A stretch of DNA of 38,615 nt, from the NCBI GenBank assembly GCA_937967615.1, contig CALCMJ010000139.1, forward strand, positions 1 through 38,615. The letters run 5' to 3'. This stretch comes from an uncultured Saprospiraceae bacterium (GTDB taxonomy: Bacteria > Bacteroidota > Bacteroidia > Chitinophagales > Saprospiraceae). Positions 33,739-38,615 of the stretch are shown one piece after another. Positions within the stretch are counted from its first letter, which is position 1, and every line of letters begins with the position of its first letter. Below the pieces are notes generated by a model that saw nothing but the letters and a program-made list of their open reading frames with translations, was not told where the DNA came from and searched no databases. Both the position numbers and the translations under genes were made by a program.

Positions 33739-34821
33739 ATGGTTATTTTTAAGAATATACTTTCTAGCATATTACTTATTGTTCTAGTTCTAAACTCAGC
33801 TAAGACACAAGAAACAGTAATTAAACCCACAAAGTTTACTCCCAAGTTTCTAGTGAGAACATTCTCGCAAGAAGGTACCATCACTGGAGGAATTATCACC
33901 GATAAAGTAAGGATTCCGCTCAATTATTATAATTATTCCAATGTTGAAAATCCAGATTCAAGTTTTATTCTTGATGCCAAATTGAGAGGGCATTATTATA
34001 TGCTGGAAAATGATTTTGAGTTTATAAAAACAGGAGATGGCGAATATTCTTTTAAAAGCAATAAGATTCCAGAAAAGTATATGATAGAGCTCAGCTCCAA
34101 TTTTGACATCAGGATTATTCCGCAATTTAGTGGACCTGTCCGCACACCCTCTTTCAATGGGGGAGGTAAATTGTTTTTCTTAATAGGAAATAACAAAGAA
34201 AAAATACTTTCTACGGGTGTTAAGAAGTTTCATAATTTCTATCTAGGATACTATCACTTTTCCAATGGACAAGACGGCCCTACACTTGCTTCAGAAGCGA
34301 GCTTGCTCCCTGAATTTCAATATATAAATGAAGGACATGCGCTTAATGTATATAACGGCAGCTTTGGGACGAATTATGTAAATTTTGGCTACAACTATTA
34401 TTTTGAACACCTGCAGGGAGAGAATGGCCATTGGCATAATTTCAATCTAGATTCAGAGTTCCACACAAATGGCTTTGATCCTAATCTCGAGGGATATTTC
34501 TCTCGTCTAAAGTTAGCTCTGAACTACAGCATCGTTTTTCTAAAACCTAGCGAAGATCCTATTGTAGAATGTGAAGAATATGGAAGATTTAAATTTCATT
34601 TGGAATACAGACCCCTGGATACGGACCTATTGCCACAGCATAATTTTTTCTCTGATATTTCTAGCTCCATGACCTATTTCTTCAAGTTTCCACTGTCTAA
34701 CTTCACTGCCTGGTATTTACAAGCAGGGTATCAGGGCTCGGATGATTATAATATTTATGTGGAGGATAAAAATTGGTTTGTCCAGCTAGGGATTGCAACT
34801 GGGAGTTTTATCTATAAGTAA
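33739..34821 (+). CDS. Outer-membrane beta-barrel protein with OMPLA-like HxSNG motif
   Basis: A 360-residue protein with a signal peptide (residues 1-23, ending SAKTQE). The mature protein is strand-rich with aromatic girdles throughout (FYLGYYHFSNG, YVNFGYNYYFEH, WYLQAGYQG). At ~171-180 it reads YYHFSNGQDG, resembling the His-x-Ser-Asn-Gly active-site loop of outer-membrane phospholipase A (His173, Ser175). The expected downstream catalytic Asn is not clear, so activity is uncertain. It may be a phospholipase-like barrel or a homologue that has lost catalysis. It lies 39 bp after dinB and probably has its own promoter. Confidence 0.65.
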   Translation: MVIFKNILSSILLIVLVLNSAKTQETVIKPTKFTPKFLVRTFSQEGTITGGIITDKVRIPLNYYNYSNVENPDSSFILDAKLRGHYYMLENDFEFIKTGDGEYSFKSNKIPEKYMIELSSNFDIRIIPQFSGPVRTPSFNGGGKLFFLIGNNKEKILSTGVKKFHNFYLGYYHFSNGQDGPTLASEASLLPEFQYINEGHALNVYNGSFGTNYVNFGYNYYFEHLQGENGHWHNFNLDSEFHTNGFDPNLEGYFSRLKLALNYSIVFLKPSEDPIVECEEYGRFKFHLEYRPLDTDLLPQHNFFSDISSSMTYFFKFPLSNFTAWYLQAGYQGSDDYNIYVEDKNWFVQLGIATGSFIYK

Positions 34822-34828
34822 TAATAAA

Positions 34829-34870
34829 ATGCATCTGGATGATCCTTTGACCATCCAGACCTGCATTTAT
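34829..34870 (+). terminator. Hairpin terminator after 33739 gene
   Basis: Stem CTGGATG (34835-34841) / CATCCAG (34852-34858) with outer ATGCA / TGCAT arms, followed by a short T-rich stretch. It begins 8 bases after the stop. The rest of the gap to the tRNA promoter is AT-rich and shows no gene. Confidence 0.65.
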
Positions 34871-35001
34871 TGGCATTGGTTCTTGATTGGAGTATTAAAA
34901 TCAATAAACCAATACCTCTTAATCTCTTAGAATAGGAAAAGGTTACCATAAACATAGAATTATTGAATACTCATGGAACTTCCTTATTACCTTAAAAGTT
35001 A

Positions 35002-35009
35002 TATATTTG
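35002..35009 (+). promoter_or_regulatory. -7 box of the tRNA gene
   Basis: TATATTTG matches TAnnTTTG exactly, 32 bases before the mature tRNA 5' end. No TTG is seen at the usual -33 spacing. Between box and tRNA lies an inverted repeat CCGCTA-AGACGA-TAGCGG (35014-35031), which would form a hairpin in the precursor leader. Confidence 0.6.
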
Positions 35010-35041
35010 CAGCCCGCTAAGACGATAGCGGAAAGATATAT

Positions 35042-35114
<73 letters not shown>

Positions 35115-35118
35115 CTAT

Positions 35119-35155
35119 AAGCCTTGTAAGTCATTGATTTACAGGGCTTTTTTGT
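35119..35155 (+). terminator. Intrinsic terminator of tRNA-fMet
   Basis: AAGCCTTGTAA (35119-35129) pairs with TTACAGGGCTT (35139-35149), an 11-bp stem with one G:U pair, followed by TTTTTT. It lies 4 bases after the tRNA. Confidence 0.85.
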
Positions 35156-35159
35156 TTTT

Positions 35160-35397
35160 GTGGCGTCATTATGGGCGTCGTTTATGCCTCAATAGTGAGG
35201 GCTTCAAAGGATCTCGGAAAAGTTTGCAGATTAATTTGCGCTCTAATTTTAGTGTTCTTATTATCTGTAGGAAGGATTGTAACTCGAGCGGGATTGGTTC
35301 TGTAGGGCACAATTGAAAGGTTATTTCAAAGTGGGGACAAGTATGTCCATGCATTTTAGGTTTTGATATTTCAATATTAGAAATTGAGTCGATATAG
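35160..35397. other. Non-coding or decayed stretch behind tRNA-fMet
   Basis: It begins with TGGCGTCATTATGGGCGTC, two near-identical GGCGTC words 12 bp apart. Short overlapping frames occur on both strands (for example 35134-35316 plus, 35169-35408 minus), but neither reads like a protein. A conceptual frame from 35171 contains ASIVRASKDLGK, which is faintly like the N-terminus of Bacteroidota tyrosine integrases, but it soon hits a stop. I call no gene here. It could be an integration-site remnant. Confidence 0.4.
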
Positions 35398-35595
35398 TGG
35401 GTTAACAAGGGTTTTACTAATTCTAATTATGACTATTATGAATTAGGAGAAGGTGATACGATAAATCTTAATTGTATAAAATTAGCTACCTTAATTATGG
35501 ACAATTCTTTGAGTGGAATAGAATGGATTTATAATTGCTACGAGATGCAAGATTTATTCATTACAACTGGTGCATTTGAGATATTACAGATGTGA
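35398..35595 (+). pseudogene. ORF fragment lacking a start codon
   Basis: Open from a TAG at 35395 to TGA at 35593-35595, 65 codons. It reads WVNKGFTNSNYDYYELGEG, then DTINLNCIKLATLIMDNS and on to AFEILQM, which looks like genuine protein. The only in-frame ATG is at 35497. Its stop overlaps the GTG start of the next ORF (GTGA). It could be the truncated 3' end of a larger gene or a short gene starting at 35497. No family is recognised. Confidence 0.4.
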
Positions 35596-35882
35596 CTTTG
35601 GAGCCATTAGGTTCACAAACAAGAAAACAATTAACCGCTTTAGCGTATGATAACGCTAGATTGGCTGTAGCCAATGAAAATTATGATCGCCATTTTATTG
35701 ATGGAGAAGCACAAATGACTCAAAATGAAGCAAGACAATTCTTTAAAGACCATTTTATTCTAGAACTTGAAAAAATTATGACAGCTGTTTATGTCTCAAA
35801 TGGTCCATGCTTAGGGAGTATCGGAACAGCAAGGCCCTTAGCTAATTTGGGCATTTGTCTAGCAATGCCTTGTAAATGTTAA
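35592..35882 (+). CDS. Small ORF of unknown function, GTG start
   Basis: A 96-residue protein starting at a GTG that overlaps the preceding stop. It reads MTLEPLGSQTRKQLTALAYD, then NARLAVANENYDRHF, and ends with the Cys-rich tail LGICLAMPCKC. Residues ~10-65 are amphipathic and helical. No signal peptide and no family recognised. It could be the C-terminal part of a frameshifted protein begun at 35398 or a coupled small gene. Its stop (35880-35882) overlaps the next start at 35876. Confidence 0.45.
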   Translation: MTLEPLGSQTRKQLTALAYDNARLAVANENYDRHFIDGEAQMTQNEARQFFKDHFILELEKIMTAVYVSNGPCLGSIGTARPLANLGICLAMPCKC

Positions 35883-35887
35883 ACAAT

Positions 35888-36469
35888 ATGAAACTATTCC
35901 CATTTATTAAAGACACAGTAACTGCAATAGCTAGTAAAGAAGTCGAGTATTTTGATCTTATTCAAAATAAGAAAACCAGTTCAGCATTTATCGAGTGGGA
36001 ATTGTTCTCAAAAAATGCAACGTTATTCGATAAAAGCATTTTGAATGACACAACGGAATCAAATCCATGTTTAACTGGCTTGGTAAATTTATCTTCTAAT
36101 ACTAATGATGTCATATTTCATGATCATTTTTATATACAAAAGAGCCTGATTAGCGACTTGGTGACATTCTATGTAAAATCAACTATTTATAGAATTAGTG
36201 ACTCAAACAAAGTCTCTTATCCTCCAGCATTGATTTGCTACAATGAAAATATTTTCAAAGAGTATTTTGATGAAGCATGGAAAATCCTATCACAGAAGTA
36301 TACCAACTTAATTTATGTTCCTTTTCGATTGTTAAGCAAAAAATTAGATGATGAGACCCAATTTAAATTAAACAGCAGAACTTACTATCAAGTTCTTTTC
36401 GGGTACGAAGGAGATATTGTAGATCGACATTTGGTTATTGGAGACACTAGTTCTTCGGTTGGTTTATGA
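35888..36469 (+). CDS. Hypothetical cytoplasmic protein
   Basis: The ATG at 35888 (MKLFPFIKDTVTAIASKEVE) is preferred, giving 193 residues. An earlier in-frame ATG at 35876 overlaps the previous stop by 7 bases. It is soluble with mixed helix and strand, has many Asp, Ser and aromatic residues, and has no signal peptide. No domain is recognised. Size, acidity and position behind a small ORF would fit an immunity protein of a toxin-immunity pair, but this is only a positional guess. Confidence 0.6.
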   Translation: MKLFPFIKDTVTAIASKEVEYFDLIQNKKTSSAFIEWELFSKNATLFDKSILNDTTESNPCLTGLVNLSSNTNDVIFHDHFYIQKSLISDLVTFYVKSTIYRISDSNKVSYPPALICYNENIFKEYFDEAWKILSQKYTNLIYVPFRLLSKKLDDETQFKLNSRTYYQVLFGYEGDIVDRHLVIGDTSSSVGL

Positions 36470-36545
36470 GCATAAGATTGTGAAAATGTTTCCATGCAAT
36501 CATGGTCACTTTCTTTAATCGCTAATGTGATTTAACTGTTTGTAA

Positions 36546-37115
36546 TTAATCACCCATAATTTCCATTAATTTCATTAAGCTTGGATCATTTTTACGGATT
36601 AATTTTTGCATTAAATTTTTATATTGCAATTTATCAGACACAAAAAAACCGCTTAGATGCATTTGTGAGTCAAGACAAAAACCAACCTTCTTATTTAATT
36701 TTCCTGTCAAATTATATTCTCCAAATAATATTGCAAATGTATCAATACCATTAAAAATAAATTCAATTTCTGATTTGATTTCTATCGCATTTAGAGAATT
36801 TAAATCACGCTTTTGCTCAGGAATTTCAACAGACAAACCAAGTGGAGTTGTTTCTGATATTGAGAGATTTGAATTCTTAACGAAGTTAATATTTCTAAAG
36901 GAATTGAATGAAACTGAAAGAAGCTCCCCGGTTGATTGAGAAAAATAAACCATTATATTTCCGCCATCTTGTCCAAAGATCTTAAACATTACAGAGTCAG
37001 ATATATTTCCTTCCCTTCCACCATCACAAATAATATCACCATATTCACATGTAAATTGATTTATAACATATTTAGCGTTATTTGAATTATTCTTAAAAAA
37101 GCTAGAAATTTTCAT
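36546..37115 (-). CDS. Hypothetical protein
   Basis: A 189-residue soluble protein starting MKISSFFKNNSNNAKYVINQ, strand-rich in the first half (VMFKIFGQDGGNIMVYFSQS) and helical at the end (KNLMQKLIRKNDPSLMKLMEI). It has no signal peptide or membrane segment. No family is recognised. Convergent with the preceding ORF, it is followed downstream by a 76-bp gap. It shares the minus strand with the lipoprotein gene 44 bp upstream and may be co-transcribed with it. Confidence 0.65.
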   Translation of the reverse strand: MKISSFFKNNSNNAKYVINQFTCEYGDIICDGGREGNISDSVMFKIFGQDGGNIMVYFSQSTGELLSVSFNSFRNINFVKNSNLSISETTPLGLSVEIPEQKRDLNSLNAIEIKSEIEFIFNGIDTFAILFGEYNLTGKLNKKVGFCLDSQMHLSGFFVSDKLQYKNLMQKLIRKNDPSLMKLMEIMGD

Positions 37116-37159
37116 AAAGACAATTATGTTTTAAGAGCCTCTAACATTTCATTAGAGTC

Positions 37160-37789
37160 CTATTTTTCGTTTCTTAAACTTGCTGAAATTCGCTTATACT
37201 CAGTTAATTGATCGTCTGTCATTTCAGGCTTCCAATAGTAATAAAACCTAATTAATTTATTATCCTTAAACCTTAGTTCAATTTGATTGCTTGCTGGTCT
37301 ATTTGTACTTGGCAAATCGTCTACAAAATACATCCATTCTTCATCATTAAGCTTAGCAGTATTTGCACCTTTATTTAAAGTTTTATAAGAAATTGGAAAA
37401 ATCTCTTTAAGACTTTCGATAGTAGTTTTATTGTTCAGAACCAATTCCGGAAAGATTATTTCAAATTGATCTTCTTCAAATTTAATATCATTTAAGATCA
37501 CAATGTTCTTGTATCTTGCATATGAAGTATTATCGTTTGTTGTTGGAGTTAAGCAATCAAGAAGCCAAGTGCCTTGTTTGAATGGTATTCCAATCCTAAT
37601 ACAACTATCCTTGAGTGAGAAATTGCCGCTTTTTAGTGCGCTGAAGTCATTAAAATCTCCTATAATAGGCTCTCCATTGAAAATTGATTTTGAAATTGAT
37701 AAAGTTTCAAAAACAGACGAATTTTCTGGTTTACTTTGACATGCATCCAGTGTACAGATCAGAAGAATTAAGAACAATAAATGTTTCAT
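37160..37789 (-). CDS. Hypothetical lipoprotein
   Basis: A 209-residue protein with a signal peptide and lipobox LDAC at residues 14-17 (MKHLLFLILLICTLDACQSK), so lipid-modified at Cys17. The mature part is strand-rich with acidic and aromatic patches and ends in a helix (MTDDQLTEYKRISASLRNEK). No family is recognised. It is probably anchored in the inner or outer membrane facing the periplasm. It may form an operon with the gene at 36546. Confidence 0.75.
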   Translation of the reverse strand: MKHLLFLILLICTLDACQSKPENSSVFETLSISKSIFNGEPIIGDFNDFSALKSGNFSLKDSCIRIGIPFKQGTWLLDCLTPTTNDNTSYARYKNIVILNDIKFEEDQFEIIFPELVLNNKTTIESLKEIFPISYKTLNKGANTAKLNDEEWMYFVDDLPSTNRPASNQIELRFKDNKLIRFYYYWKPEMTDDQLTEYKRISASLRNEK

Positions 37790-37804
37790 ATCAAATTTTT
37801 TAGT

Positions 37805-38071
37805 TTAATTACAATCAGGACTTACTAATTCGTAAAAGGTTTCATGGCAACTGCGATTTATCTGAATCTGAAGAATTGAAAAATTCATATCCTTTGCATC
37901 CCATCTAAAACGCTCTTGAGAGATGCCATTATTTACGCTAGGACTATCATACGCAGTAGTTGAGTCCATGATGTAACCACCCCACGCAAAATCAAGAAGA
38001 AAACCTATTGGGCAGTTTTCAAATACCTCTCCATCACCAACAGATATAAGATAACTTAATTTATAAACATA
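37805..38071 (-). pseudogene. ORF remnant without start codon
   Basis: An open stretch of 88 codons between an upstream TAG (38072-38074) and TAA (37805-37807). It reads SYLISVGDGEVFENCPIGFL, then LDFAWGGYIMDSTTAYDSP, and ends RSCHETFYELVSPDC, plausible protein with several Cys. The only ATG is at 37969, leaving 54 residues. This is likely the 3' end of a lost gene. The gap from 38075 to 38151 is AT-rich and probably holds the next promoter. Confidence 0.45.
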
Positions 38072-38151
38072 CTAAGTGGTTCAATGTGAATAATAACATC
38101 TTTAATTCGTTATCGTAAATGGAATTTCATAGTTTACTCTATTTATAAGAT

Positions 38152-38615
38152 ATGAGAATTATACAACTTGCTTCCCTTTTTATGTTTTGTTGTTTTAGCA
38201 AAGCTTCTACTCAGGACCTATCTTTTGAAATAGATCAATTTAGCCAAAGAGCAGATTCTATTTATTATCATTATGATTCTTATTCTACAATTACATCGCT
38301 AGAGGAAGGCTTAAAATTATACAATCGGATACTTAGTTCTATTGATGATCGCAAGAGCATTGAGTATAGTACTATTTTGGCCAAAAAATATGCTACCAAG
38401 GCAACATATTTTGAAAAAGACCTTCAAAATGATTCCGCAGTTGTATACTCAAATAAATCTATACAACTTCAAAATACTTTCAATAAGCAGAATCTTTACC
38501 TACAGGGACTTAGCTATAGACGTCTTTACAAACAGTGGTGGAATTTAAGCGAGATTGATTCATCGATTTATTATGCAAAAAAGGCGGAGCAAATATTTAC
38601 AGATACCTTAGGAAC
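38152..38615 (+). CDS. Exported helical/TPR-like protein (3' end outside window)
   Basis: A partial gene, open to the window edge (154 codons). The signal peptide MRIIQLASLFMFCCFSKAST ends near residue 20. The following helices resemble tetratricopeptide repeats (DSAVVYSNKSIQLQNTFNKQ, then DSSIYYAKKAEQIFTDTLG). In Bacteroidota such N-termini often belong to long TPR proteins with CHAT or sensor-kinase domains, but the rest is not visible. Confidence 0.7.
   Translation, partial: MRIIQLASLFMFCCFSKASTQDLSFEIDQFSQRADSIYYHYDSYSTITSLEEGLKLYNRILSSIDDRKSIEYSTILAKKYATKATYFEKDLQNDSAVVYSNKSIQLQNTFNKQNLYLQGLSYRRLYKQWWNLSEIDSSIYYAKKAEQIFTDTLG

Noticed and set aside
35134-35316. 60-codon plus-strand frame after the tRNA
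   Set aside because: It begins inside the tRNA terminator, has no recognisable features, and competes with an equally weak opposite frame.

Overview
The window looks like a stretch of chromosome from a Bacteroidota bacterium. It is AT-rich, and four proteins end in type IX secretion (T9SS) C-terminal domains. A DUF1800/DUF1501 pair, an isoquinoline-oxidoreductase-type Moco hydroxylase and Bacteroidota-style -7 boxes (TAnnTTTG) point the same way. A marine, Saprospiria- or Flavobacteriia-like lineage is plausible, but the sequence alone does not settle the class. No CRISPR array, rRNA, transposase or intact integrase is visible.

Layout, left to right. 1-656: 5' part of a minus-strand Tat/lipoprotein metallophosphoesterase. 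854-2334: TetR repressor and alpha/beta hydrolase, each preceded by an ATACC-N4-GGTAT palindrome. 2446-5063: Nudix hydrolase, then a B12-binding radical SAM protein overlapping a polytopic membrane protein. 5232-6407: thiolase. 6523-9278: TPR/TonB-C-like protein and a T9SS-secreted beta-helix-like adhesin. 9577-11046: DUF6249 membrane protein, ECF sigma factor and putative anti-sigma factor. 11388-11993: small beta-barrel. 12179-15334: DUF1800 + DUF1501 pair. 15391-15750: a very small protein that is almost only a T9SS sorting domain. 15794-19894: divergent molybdenum module (MocA-like nucleotidyltransferase and MOSC protein facing [2Fe-2S] and Moco hydroxylase subunits). 20077-22102: GreA/B-like protein, fatty acid desaturase and a small acidic protein. 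22105-26529: four-gene MacAB-like ABC export operon. 26892-30929: giant secreted metalloprotease with ten PKD domains. 31133-34821: PhzF protein, DUF1415 protein, DNA polymerase IV and a beta-barrel protein with an OMPLA-like HxSNG motif.

At 35042-35114 lies an initiator tRNA (CAT). From there to about 38150 the character changes: unrecognised ORFs, ORFs without start codons, overlapping small genes and a lipoprotein. This looks like an accessory or decaying segment next to a tRNA gene. The window ends inside a new signal-peptide-bearing helical/TPR-like protein (38152 onward).

Several intergenic gaps hold GC-rich or hairpin elements that resemble one another: 9354-9460, 11050-11120, 11225-11335, 26670-26780 and 32464-32590. 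The most testable novelties are the operator pair around the TetR/hydrolase unit, the strict A/B alternation and cysteine pattern of the PKD array, the cargo-less T9SS protein, the intergenic element families, and the ORF cluster behind tRNA-fMet.
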